64,000 nucleotides of DNA from Lysobacter_C viscosus (GTDB lineage: Bacteria; Pseudomonadota; Gammaproteobacteria; Xanthomonadales; Xanthomonadaceae): NCBI RefSeq assembly GCF_046600715.1, contig NZ_JBJMAV010000002.1:310001-374000 (forward strand), in the 5' to 3' direction. Both the position numbers and the translations under genes were made by a program. Shown here one piece after another: positions 46,275 to 53,566 of this stretch (within the stretch, counting starts at the first letter, position 1; each line of letters opens with the position of its first letter). The notes below the pieces were generated by a model. That model was not told the origin of the DNA, searched no databases, and saw nothing but the letters and a program-made list of their open reading frames with translations.

Positions 46275-46404
46275 CGGCCTGGCGGCCAGCAGCAAACCCC
46301 CCTGCCGGAACGTTCAACGCACGTCTCGACACCCGGGCCGAACGGCGCGTGCCGCGCCGTGGGGCCTTGCGCACGTCCACGAGGCACGCCGCGCCGCCAG
46401 GCCG
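46275..46404. repeat. Long inverted repeat between cheA and motC
   Basis: CGGCCTGGCGGC at 46275-46286 is exactly complementary to GCCGCCAGGCCG at 46393-46404. Between them further paired blocks occur (GGCGCGTGCC near 46345 with GGCACGCCGCGCC near 46384). The transcript could fold into one extended imperfect hairpin of about 130 bases. Confidence 0.6.
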
Positions 46405-46445
46405 TGAGCTCCGTCCGGTTTCCGCGCAAGCGCCCGCGCGCACCC

Positions 46446-46472
46446 TCAAGAACCCCCTGCCACGACCGTTAA
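46446..46472 (+). promoter_or_regulatory. Sigma-28 promoter of motC
   Basis: TCAA, 15 bases, ACCGTTAA fits the sigma-28 pattern with changes at the first and fifth -10 positions. The -10 end is only 8 bases before the motC ATG, so transcription should begin at or near the start codon. Confidence 0.6.
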
Positions 46473-46480
46473 TCCGGTAC

Positions 46481-47221
46481 ATGGACAGACTCAGCGTGAT
46501 CGGCGTGGTGCTGGCGATCGTCGCCCTCGTGGGCGGCAGCGTGCTCAAGGGTTCGGGCCTGTCGGGCCTGTGGAACCCGGCCGCGTTCGTGATCGTGATC
46601 GTCGGCACGGTGGCGGCGATCCTGCTGCAGACGCCGCTGGCCACCTTCAAGCGCGCGCTCAAGATCGTGCGCTGGGTGTTCCGCCCGCCCTCCCAGGACC
46701 GTGCCTCGGTCATCGGCAAGATCGTCGAGTGGAGCACCACCGCGCGCAAGCAGGGCCTGCTGGGCCTGGAGGCGGAGGTGCAGACGCTGGAGGACCCGTT
46801 CCTGCGCAAGGGCCTGCAGATGGTGGTCGACGGCGTCGAGCCCGAGGCGATCCGGCAGATGCTGGAGATCGAGCTGCACGGCCAGTCCGAAAGCGACATG
46901 TCCGCGGCCAAGGTGTTCGAGGGCATGGGCATCTACGCGCCGACGCTGGGCATCATCGGCGCGGTGCTGGGCCTGATGGCGGTGATGAAGAACCTCAGCG
47001 ACCCCAGCAAGCTCGGCCCGGGCATCGCCGCGGCGTTCACCGCCACCATCTACGGCATCGGCGCGGCCAACCTGATGCTGCTGCCCATGGCCGCCAAGCT
47101 CAAGGGCCTGGTCAACCACCAGGCCCAGGAGCGCGAAATGATCGTCGAGGGCCTGATCGCCATCGCCCAGGGCGAGAACCCGCGCAACATCGAAGCGCGG
47201 CTCAACGGATTCATGCACTGA
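46481..47221 (+). CDS. motC: Flagellar stator protein MotC (MotA family)
   Basis: MotA-type proteins form the proton-driven stator with a MotB-type partner. The 246-residue protein has four membrane segments (about residues 5-22, 30-50, 145-165, 180-200). Typical motifs are LWNPAAFVIVIVGTVAAILL and GMGIYAPTLGIIGAVLGLMA, and GIAAAFTATIYGIGAANLML. The short (about 250 residues) form resembles MotC/PomA rather than E. coli MotA. It precedes motD by 4 bases. A longer upstream frame is rejected because the MDRLSVIGVVLAIVAL start fits the family. Confidence 0.93.
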   Translation: MDRLSVIGVVLAIVALVGGSVLKGSGLSGLWNPAAFVIVIVGTVAAILLQTPLATFKRALKIVRWVFRPPSQDRASVIGKIVEWSTTARKQGLLGLEAEVQTLEDPFLRKGLQMVVDGVEPEAIRQMLEIELHGQSESDMSAAKVFEGMGIYAPTLGIIGAVLGLMAVMKNLSDPSKLGPGIAAAFTATIYGIGAANLMLLPMAAKLKGLVNHQAQEREMIVEGLIAIAQGENPRNIEARLNGFMH

Positions 47222-47225
47222 CGCC

Positions 47226-48386
47226 ATGGCCGGCCGTCGCCACAAGCACGAGGACCACGTCAACCACGAAGCCTGGGCGATCCCCTACGGCGACCTGGTG
47301 ACGCTGCTGCTCGCCTTCTTCGTGGTGATGTACGCGATTTCCTCGGTCAACGAGGGCAAGTACCGCGTGCTGGCCGATGCACTGTCATCGGCGTTCGGCG
47401 GCCCGCCGCGGTCGGTGACGCCGATCCAGATGGGCGCGACCCAGATCCGCGGCTCGTCGTTCGACCGGCCCTCGATGCAGACCCCCGACGCCCGCTCCGG
47501 CCCCTCCGCGGCCGCACCGGTCAGCAGCCCGGCGGTGCGCCAGGTGCTGGACATGCCGACCTTCGGCGTCATGGCGCGCGCTCCGGGCCTGGGCCAGGGG
47601 CAGGATGCGGACAACGCCAAGACCGGCAACACCCAATTGCTCGAACAGGTGGAAGGACGCAACCGCCAGCTGCACTCGCTCGGCCAACGCATCCAGAAGG
47701 CGCTGTCGGAGCTGGTCGAGCAGAAGCTGGTGACGGTGCGCCGCGGCGACAGCTTCCTGGAGGTCGAGATCCAGAGCGACATCCTGTTCGCCAGTGGCTC
47801 GGCCATGCCCAGCCCGGTGGCGCTCACCACGGTGCACAAACTGGCCGGCGTGCTGCGCGATGAACCCAATGCCGTGCGCGTGGAGGGCTACACCGACGAC
47901 ATTCCGATCCGCACCGTGGCGTTCCGCAGCAACTGGGAGCTGTCGGCCGCGCGCGCCGCCGGCGTGGTGCATGAACTGGTCGGCTCTGGCGTGTCGCCGC
48001 AGCGGCTGGCGGTGGTCGGTTTCGGCGAGCACCAGCCGGTGGCCGACAACGCCACCGTGCAGGGCCGCAACGCCAACCGCCGGGTACTGCTGGTGATCCT
48101 GGCCTCGCCGCAGGGCCCCGATACGGTCGGCGTGGAATCGGCACAGGCGGTGGTCGTCGCCCCCGACCGGGCGGAGGGCCGCGGCACCGTCGGCACTACC
48201 GCCACAGCCGCCACAGCGCCCAGCAGCGCGCAGGTGGCGGCCCGGCCGATCGCCGCCGCCGCGACAGCCGCGCCGGTGGCACGTCCGGCCACGCGTGGCC
48301 CGGTCCCACCGCAGCGGTTGCTGCCGATCCTGGCCATCCGCCCGCCACAGGTCCGCGCCACGTTGCGCGGCCCGGGAGCGGGCTGA
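47226..48386 (+). CDS. motD: Flagellar stator protein MotD (MotB family)
   Basis: MotD anchors the stator to peptidoglycan. The 386-residue protein has the N-terminal motif HEAWAIPYGDLVTLLLAFFV with the essential membrane Asp, and one membrane segment (about residues 21-40). An OmpA-like domain follows (about 170-290), including VRVEGYTDDIPIRTVAFRSN and NWELSAARAAGVVHELVGSG. A Pro/Ala tail of about 80 residues (305-386) is unusual and of unknown use. It overlaps the ParA-family gene by one base. Confidence 0.93.
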   Translation: MAGRRHKHEDHVNHEAWAIPYGDLVTLLLAFFVVMYAISSVNEGKYRVLADALSSAFGGPPRSVTPIQMGATQIRGSSFDRPSMQTPDARSGPSAAAPVSSPAVRQVLDMPTFGVMARAPGLGQGQDADNAKTGNTQLLEQVEGRNRQLHSLGQRIQKALSELVEQKLVTVRRGDSFLEVEIQSDILFASGSAMPSPVALTTVHKLAGVLRDEPNAVRVEGYTDDIPIRTVAFRSNWELSAARAAGVVHELVGSGVSPQRLAVVGFGEHQPVADNATVQGRNANRRVLLVILASPQGPDTVGVESAQAVVVAPDRAEGRGTVGTTATAATAPSSAQVAARPIAAAATAAPVARPATRGPVPPQRLLPILAIRPPQVRATLRGPGAG

Positions 48387-49156
48387 TGCTGGTCTGGGCG
48401 ATCGCCAACCAGAAGGGCGGGGTCGGCAAGACCACCACTTCGCTGTGCCTGGCGCGCAACCTGGCCGAAAGCGGCGTGCGCGTGCTGTTGGTGGACCTCG
48501 ACCCGCACGCCTCGCTGACCCGCGCCTTCGGCGTGCCGACCGCGCCACCGCCGGCCGGTACCCACGACATCTTCAGTGGCCCGGACGCGCCAATGGGCTC
48601 GCTGGCCCGCAGCACCGCCATCGACGGGCTGCGGCTGGTCGCCGCCCAGCCGGCCTTGGCCACGCTGGAACGCCGCGGGGCCACCCAGCCCGGCCTCGGG
48701 CTGGCGCTGGGCCGCGCCCTGCACGGCGTGCGCGAGAGCTACGACTACGCGCTGCTGGACTGCCCGCCGACGCTGGGCCTGCTGATGGTCAACGCGCTGG
48801 CCGCGGCCGACCGGCTGGTGATCCCGACCCAGACCGACCCGCTGGCGCTGCACGGCCTCAACGACATGGTGCGCACCGCCGACATGGTCGAGCGCTCGCG
48901 CCGGCGCACGCTGGTGCGGCACATCCTGCCCACCCTGTACGACCGCCGCACGCGCTCGGGCACCCGGAGCCTGGAGCAGCTGCACGACGGCCACCCCTCG
49001 CACTGCTGGCACAAGGCCGTGCCGATGGACACGCGCCTGCGCGACCCCGCCGTGCTCACCGCGCACGAACCGCCGACCGGGCGCGGCGCCGATGCCTACC
49101 GCTCGGCGCTGGCCTGGTTGCTCGACAGGGCCGAAGCCCGCAAGGAGGCCGCATGA
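48386..49156 (+). CDS. ParA-family ATPase, chemotaxis cluster positioning protein
   Basis: The 256-residue protein has the deviant Walker A NQKGGVGKTTTSLCLARNLA, the switch region VDLDPHASLTRAF and YDYALLDCPPTLGLLMVNAL. ParA-like proteins encoded after motCD and before cheW position chemotaxis arrays at the pole in Vibrio and Pseudomonas relatives. That role is inferred from position. It overlaps motD and the next gene, so the three are probably translated together. Confidence 0.85.
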   Translation: MLVWAIANQKGGVGKTTTSLCLARNLAESGVRVLLVDLDPHASLTRAFGVPTAPPPAGTHDIFSGPDAPMGSLARSTAIDGLRLVAAQPALATLERRGATQPGLGLALGRALHGVRESYDYALLDCPPTLGLLMVNALAAADRLVIPTQTDPLALHGLNDMVRTADMVERSRRRTLVRHILPTLYDRRTRSGTRSLEQLHDGHPSHCWHKAVPMDTRLRDPAVLTAHEPPTGRGADAYRSALAWLLDRAEARKEAA

Positions 49157-49935
49157 GCCACCACGCCATCGATGCCTACCTGGACGAGCTGCTGGCCGAG
49201 GTCGAACCCGCCGCGCCCGCGCTGGCGGCCGTCGCACCCTCGCCACTGCGCGCGTTGCCCGGCGATGCACCCCGCAGCGACGCCGCACGCGACGCGGCAC
49301 GCGCCGACGCACCGCCGATGCCAATGCCAATGCCAATGCCAATGCCGATGCCGCCCCCGGCACCGGCACCGGCACCACCACCGCTTGCACGCGATACACC
49401 CCCCGACCGACCGGCGCCGGATGACCCACCCACGCAGCCGCCGGTCGCCGCCGCCGTCCCCGGGCCGCGCTTCCGCCGCGCCAGCGACACCGCGCCGATC
49501 AGCGGCGACCCGTTGCCCGCGGCGGCCCGCAGCAGCCGCTGGTTGCGCATGGGCATCGGCCGCGACAGCTACGCCTTCGAACTGCTGCGCGTACAGGAAG
49601 TGGTGCGCGTCGCGCCGATCCTGGCCATGCGCGGCGCCGCGGCCTCGGTGCTGGGGGTGATGAACCTGCGCGGCCGCATCGTGCCGGTGTTCGACATGGG
49701 CCGCTGGCTGGGGTCGGCGGCGATCGAGGTCACCGACAACGCCCGCGTGGTGGTGGTCGAACGCGACGACGAACTGATCGGGGTGATGGTCACCCGGGTC
49801 GAGGACGTGGTCAGCCTGTCGCGCGAACACATCGAGCCCCCCCTGCCCAACGGCGACCCCGGCGCGATGGTCGGCATCGCCCGCACCGGGCAGGCACCGA
49901 CCGTGCTGCTGGACGCCAACGCGCTGTTTGATTGA
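49153..49935 (+). CDS. CheW-domain coupling protein with long N-terminal extension
   Basis: The 260-residue protein has a CheW domain in its C-terminal half (about residues 130-258): FELLRVQEVVRVAPILAMRG, VLGVMNLRGRIVPVFDMGRW and VTRVEDVVSLSREHIEPP. The N-terminal 125 residues are an Ala/Pro/Asp-rich extension with an MP dipeptide run. Such long CheW-like proteins often follow parA in polar chemotaxis operons and link ParA to the array. The start is set by overlap with the parA-type gene. Confidence 0.88.
   Translation: MSHHAIDAYLDELLAEVEPAAPALAAVAPSPLRALPGDAPRSDAARDAARADAPPMPMPMPMPMPMPPPAPAPAPPPLARDTPPDRPAPDDPPTQPPVAAAVPGPRFRRASDTAPISGDPLPAAARSSRWLRMGIGRDSYAFELLRVQEVVRVAPILAMRGAAASVLGVMNLRGRIVPVFDMGRWLGSAAIEVTDNARVVVVERDDELIGVMVTRVEDVVSLSREHIEPPLPNGDPGAMVGIARTGQAPTVLLDANALFD
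49315..49350 (+). repeat. Hexanucleotide repeat in the CheW-like gene
   Basis: Four perfect CCAATG units (49321-49344) are flanked on each side by CCGATG, encoding six Pro-Met pairs. Changes in unit number would keep the reading frame and only alter linker length. Confidence 0.9.
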
Positions 49936-50121
49936 CCGCGTTCCACCGCCATGACCGGTAGCCCCGGGCAAGGCCCCGGTCGCAACCCGCGCCAGCCGGC
50001 ACGCGCCGGCGCGACGCGTCGTGGTGATGGCGCAGACCGCTTGCATCGCCGCGCGGTGCGCCTCGCTTACCTGCGCCACGCGGACACGGAGCGACGGCAC
50101 GCGGACCCCGGCGGACCGGCC

Positions 50122-50148
50122 TCAAGTCCCCGCCGCCACCGCCGATAA
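50122..50148 (+). promoter_or_regulatory. Sigma-28 promoter of the STAS-cheY-cheA-cheW set
   Basis: TCAA, 15 bases, GCCGATAA has a perfect sigma-28 -10 element. It lies 29 bases before the STAS gene ATG. The preceding 185 bases after the CheW-like gene hold no other recognisable feature. Confidence 0.8.
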
Positions 50149-50177
50149 CCTGTTCGAACCCTCCACGGTCCACGCCC

Positions 50178-50468
50178 ATGACCCCGCTGGCCCTGCAATC
50201 GGATCTCGGTATCGAATACGTGGCGGCCCTGCACGCCACCCTGCTGCCGCACCTGGACGACGAGGACACGATCGAACTGGTCGGGGACCGGGTCGGGCGC
50301 GTGCACGCCGCCGGGCTGCAGCTGCTGCACGCCTTCGTGCGCGACCGCGCCCACGCCGGGCGCCAGACCATCATCACCCTCGCCTCCCCGGCGCTGGCCG
50401 AAGCCGCGCGCGCACTGGCGCTGGCGGTCAGCCTGGGCGTGGACGCACCCGCGCCCGCGCAGGACTGA
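50178..50468 (+). CDS. STAS-domain protein in the second chemotaxis operon
   Basis: The 96-residue protein fits the STAS fold: a beta strand IEYVAALHATLLPHLDDEDT, then GLQLLHAFVRDRAHAGRQTI and LALAVSLGVDAP. STAS proteins at the head of chemosensory operons (as in Pseudomonas wsp-like and che operons) can adjust kinase output. The catalytic Ser is not obvious in this copy, so its mode of action is unknown. It is the first gene after a sigma-28 promoter. Confidence 0.65.
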   Translation: MTPLALQSDLGIEYVAALHATLLPHLDDEDTIELVGDRVGRVHAAGLQLLHAFVRDRAHAGRQTIITLASPALAEAARALALAVSLGVDAPAPAQD

Positions 50469-50580
50469 TGCGCGCCGCCGCCCCCGCTTCCCACACCCCC
50501 GCCCATGGCCGCCCCGCGGCCGTGGGGCCGACCCGCACGCGCCCACCGGGCGCGCGCCGCATTTCCGATGGAGATCCCTC

Positions 50581-50946
50581 GTGAGCGCCCAACTGCTGAT
50601 CGTCGACGATTCCACCTCCATGCGGCAGATGGTCGCCTTCGCGCTGTCATCCGGCGGCTACGAGGTGCGCGAGGCCGAGGACGGCCAGGCCGCGCTGGAC
50701 ATCGCCAAGGGTGCGCGCTTCGACGCGGTGGTCACCGACGTCAACATGCCGCGGATGGACGGGATCGAACTGATCCGCCAGCTGCGCCTGTTGCCCGACT
50801 ACAGGTTCACCCCGCTGCTGATGCTGACCACCGAGTCCGGTGGCGACAAGAAGCAGGAAGGCCGCGCCGCCGGCGCCACCGGGTGGCTGGTCAAGCCGTT
50901 CGACCCCGACCAGTTGCTGGCCACGGTTCGCAAGGTCCTGGGCTGA
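50581..50946 (+). CDS. CheY-like response regulator, second copy
   Basis: The 121-residue single receiver domain begins at a GTG and has AQLLIVDDSTSMRQMVAFAL, phospho-acceptor Asp53 in VVTDVNMPRMDG, and TTESGGDKKQ with Lys in WLVKPFDPDQ. It lacks the FliM-contact WNMPGM pattern of the first CheY, so it may act as a phosphate sink or signal to another partner. It sits 18 bases before the second cheA. GGAG precedes the start. Confidence 0.9.
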   Translation: MSAQLLIVDDSTSMRQMVAFALSSGGYEVREAEDGQAALDIAKGARFDAVVTDVNMPRMDGIELIRQLRLLPDYRFTPLLMLTTESGGDKKQEGRAAGATGWLVKPFDPDQLLATVRKVLG

Positions 50947-50964
50947 GGCGGGGGCCTGACCCTG

Positions 50965-52950
50965 ATGGACATCACCCAGTTCCACGCCGCGTTCTTCGAG
51001 GAAAGCCGTGAAGGGCTGGACGCGATGGAAGCCGGCCTGCTGGGGCTGGAGGAATCCGGACGCGCCGACGACGAGACGGTCAACGTCATCTTCCGCGCCG
51101 CCCACTCCATCAAGGGCGGCGCGGCGACCTTCGGCTTCGGCGCGGTCACCGACCTGACCCACGTACTGGAAACACTGCTCGACCAGGCCCGCAGCGGGGG
51201 GCGCGTGCTGGACGCCGAGGCCACCGGGGTGCTGCTCGGCTCGGTCGACGTGTTGCGCGACCTGCTGGCGGTCTACGAACAGGGCGGCCCCGACATCGAG
51301 GGCCGTATCGATCACGCAGCGCTCGCGCACGCGCGCGCCGGTCTTGACCGGATGCTGGCAGGAGCCGCTGGCGCTGCGACCACCCCCATCGTCAAGGCGC
51401 CCGCCGCCGACGCCGGCCCCGACCACTGGCGCATTGCCTTCAACCCGCTGCCCTCGCTGTTCATGAGCGGCAACGACGCGTTGCGGATCCTGCGCGAACT
51501 GGCCGGGCTGGGCGAGATGGCCGTGCAGTGCCATGACCGCGACCTGCCGGCCTTCGCCGCGCTCGACCCGCACGAGGCGCACCTGGGCTGGACGCTGACG
51601 CTGCCCGGCACGGTCAAGCGCGGCGATATCGACGAGGCCTTCGCCTGGGTCGAGGACCAGTGCGAACTGCAGATCGAAGCCGTCGCCGCCGAGCCGGTGC
51701 CGTCCGCCAGCACCGGCATCGACACCGCCACCGGCGCCCCTGCGGCGAACGCACCGTCGCGCGCCGCCAATGAAGCCGACACCTCCATCCGCGTGGCGGT
51801 CAACAAGGTCGACGCGCTGATCAACCTGGTCGGCGAACTGGTCATCACCCAGGCCATGCTGCGCCAGCGCGCGCAGTCGCTGGACCCGGTCGCCAACGAG
51901 GCGCTGCTGTCGGGCCTGGAGCAGCTGGACCGCAACACCCGCGACCTGCAGGAAGCGGTCATGGGCGTGCGCATGCTGCCGGCGGAGTTCGCCTTCAGCC
52001 GCTTCCCGCGCATGGTCCGCGACGTCGCCGCACGGCTCGACAAGAAGGTGCGGCTGAAGACGTCGGGCGAGTCCACCGAGCTGGACAAGGGGGTGATCGA
52101 GAAGATCGTCGACCCGCTGGTGCACCTGATGCGCAACGCGATCGACCACGGCCTGGAGCTGCCGGCGGAACGGCGCGCGGCCGGCAAGGACGAGACCGGC
52201 ACCATCCGCATGAGCGCCGCCCACCAGGGCGGGCACATCATCATCGAGGTCGGCGACGACGGCCGCGGGCTGGATCGCGAACGCATCCTCGCCAAGGCCG
52301 CCGAGCGTGGCCTGCCACTGCCCGAGCACCCGACCGACGCGCAGGTGTGGGACCTGGTGTTCCACCCCGGCTTCTCCACCGCCGATGCGCTGACCGACCT
52401 GTCCGGGCGTGGCGTGGGCATGGACGTGGTCAAGAGCAACATCGTCGCGCTGGGCGGCAATGTCGAGATCAGCAGCACCCGCGGCCAGGGCACCACCGTC
52501 TCCATCCGGCTGCCGCTGACGCTGGCGATCATGGATGGCATGTCGGTGTCGGTCGGCGATGAAGTCTTCATCATCCCGCTCAACCGGGTGGTCGAATCGC
52601 TCCAGCCGGGGCCCGGCGACGTGCGCACCGTCACCAACGAAGGCCGCGTGCTGCGCGTGCGCGACGAGTTCCTGCCGCTGCTCAACCTGGGCGCCACCTA
52701 CGGCCTGCCCGCCCCGCGCCGCAACGACGTGCCGCCCATCGCGGTGGTGGTGGAGTGCGATGGCCGCAAGCTGGCGCTGGAAGTGGACGAACTGGTCGGC
52801 CAGCAGCAGGTCGTGGTCAAGAACCTTGAAGCCAACTACCGCCGCATCGACGGCGTCTCCGGCGCGACCATCTTGGGCGATGGCCGGGTCGCGCTGATCG
52901 TCGATGCCGGCGGCCTGGGCCAGGCCGCGCGCCTGCCCGCCGCCGCCTGA
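50965..52950 (+). CDS. cheA: Chemotaxis histidine kinase CheA, second copy
   Basis: The 661-residue kinase has HPt (1 to about 105) with His47 in RAAHSIKGGAATFGF. It has a P2-like CheY-binding domain (about 150-240, WRIAFNPLPSLFMSGNDALR) that the first CheA lacks. Dimerisation motif NKVDALINLVGELVITQAML follows. The ATPase domain shows LMRNAIDHGLELPAERRAAG, DDGRGLD and GRGVGMDVVKSNIVALGGN. A CheW-like domain ends the protein. It forms a set with the CheY-like gene before it and cheW after it. No methyltransferase or receptor gene is in the window. Confidence 0.96.
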   Translation: MDITQFHAAFFEESREGLDAMEAGLLGLEESGRADDETVNVIFRAAHSIKGGAATFGFGAVTDLTHVLETLLDQARSGGRVLDAEATGVLLGSVDVLRDLLAVYEQGGPDIEGRIDHAALAHARAGLDRMLAGAAGAATTPIVKAPAADAGPDHWRIAFNPLPSLFMSGNDALRILRELAGLGEMAVQCHDRDLPAFAALDPHEAHLGWTLTLPGTVKRGDIDEAFAWVEDQCELQIEAVAAEPVPSASTGIDTATGAPAANAPSRAANEADTSIRVAVNKVDALINLVGELVITQAMLRQRAQSLDPVANEALLSGLEQLDRNTRDLQEAVMGVRMLPAEFAFSRFPRMVRDVAARLDKKVRLKTSGESTELDKGVIEKIVDPLVHLMRNAIDHGLELPAERRAAGKDETGTIRMSAAHQGGHIIIEVGDDGRGLDRERILAKAAERGLPLPEHPTDAQVWDLVFHPGFSTADALTDLSGRGVGMDVVKSNIVALGGNVEISSTRGQGTTVSIRLPLTLAIMDGMSVSVGDEVFIIPLNRVVESLQPGPGDVRTVTNEGRVLRVRDEFLPLLNLGATYGLPAPRRNDVPPIAVVVECDGRKLALEVDELVGQQQVVVKNLEANYRRIDGVSGATILGDGRVALIVDAGGLGQAARLPAAA

Positions 52951-52981
52951 CGCACCCACACCGCATCCGAAGAGAGCCGCC

Positions 52982-53488
52982 ATGAACACCGCCAACGCCA
53001 GCAACCCGACTGACGCCAACGCCGCCGACGCGGTGGTCGAGGAGTACCTGACCTTCACCCTGGCGGACGAGGAATACGGCGTGGACATCCTGAAAGTGCA
53101 GGAGATCCGCGGCTACGACGCGGTCACCCGCCTGCCTGACGCGCCGGACTTCATCAAGGGCGTGGTCAACCTGCGCGGCACCATCGTGCCGGTGGTCGAC
53201 CTGCGGCTGAAGTTCCGGATGAAGGACGTCGGCTACGGCCCCACCACGGTGATGATCGTGCTCAACGTCGCCGACCGCGTGGTCGGCATGGTGGTCGACG
53301 CGGTGTCGGACGTGATCCGCCTGAGCCCCGACCAGGTCCGACCGGTGCCGGAAATCGTCTGCACCATCGACCGCAAGTTCCTCACCGGCATCGGCACCGC
53401 GGAAGACCGCATGCTGGTGCTGCTGGACATCGAGCACCTGATGACCAGCGCCGAGATGGGTTTGGTTGCCGAGGCGCTGGCGGCGTAA
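52982..53488 (+). CDS. cheW: Chemotaxis coupling protein CheW
   Basis: CheW connects CheA to receptors. The 168-residue protein has a short Asn/Ala-rich start and a full CheW domain: EEYLTFTLADEEYGVDILKV, GVVNLRGTIVPVVDLRLKF and VGMVVDAVSDVIRLSPDQVR. The start at 52982 is favoured because the upstream frame is Pro-rich and the domain follows at once. GAGAG precedes the ATG. A terminator follows, ending the flagellar and chemotaxis region. Confidence 0.96.
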   Translation: MNTANASNPTDANAADAVVEEYLTFTLADEEYGVDILKVQEIRGYDAVTRLPDAPDFIKGVVNLRGTIVPVVDLRLKFRMKDVGYGPTTVMIVLNVADRVVGMVVDAVSDVIRLSPDQVRPVPEIVCTIDRKFLTGIGTAEDRMLVLLDIEHLMTSAEMGLVAEALAA

Positions 53489-53519
53489 GCGGCACACTTC
53501 GAACCGCGCAAGTAGAAAA

Positions 53520-53544
53520 GGCCCGCCTCCTGCGGGCCCATTTT
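53520..53544 (+). terminator. Intrinsic terminator after cheW
   Basis: GGCCCGC and GCGGGCC form a 7-bp stem around CTCCT, followed by CCATTTT. It closes the second chemotaxis operon just before the convergent OLD-family gene. Confidence 0.8.
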
Positions 53545-53566
53545 GCGTGCTTTTGCGCAAATACCG

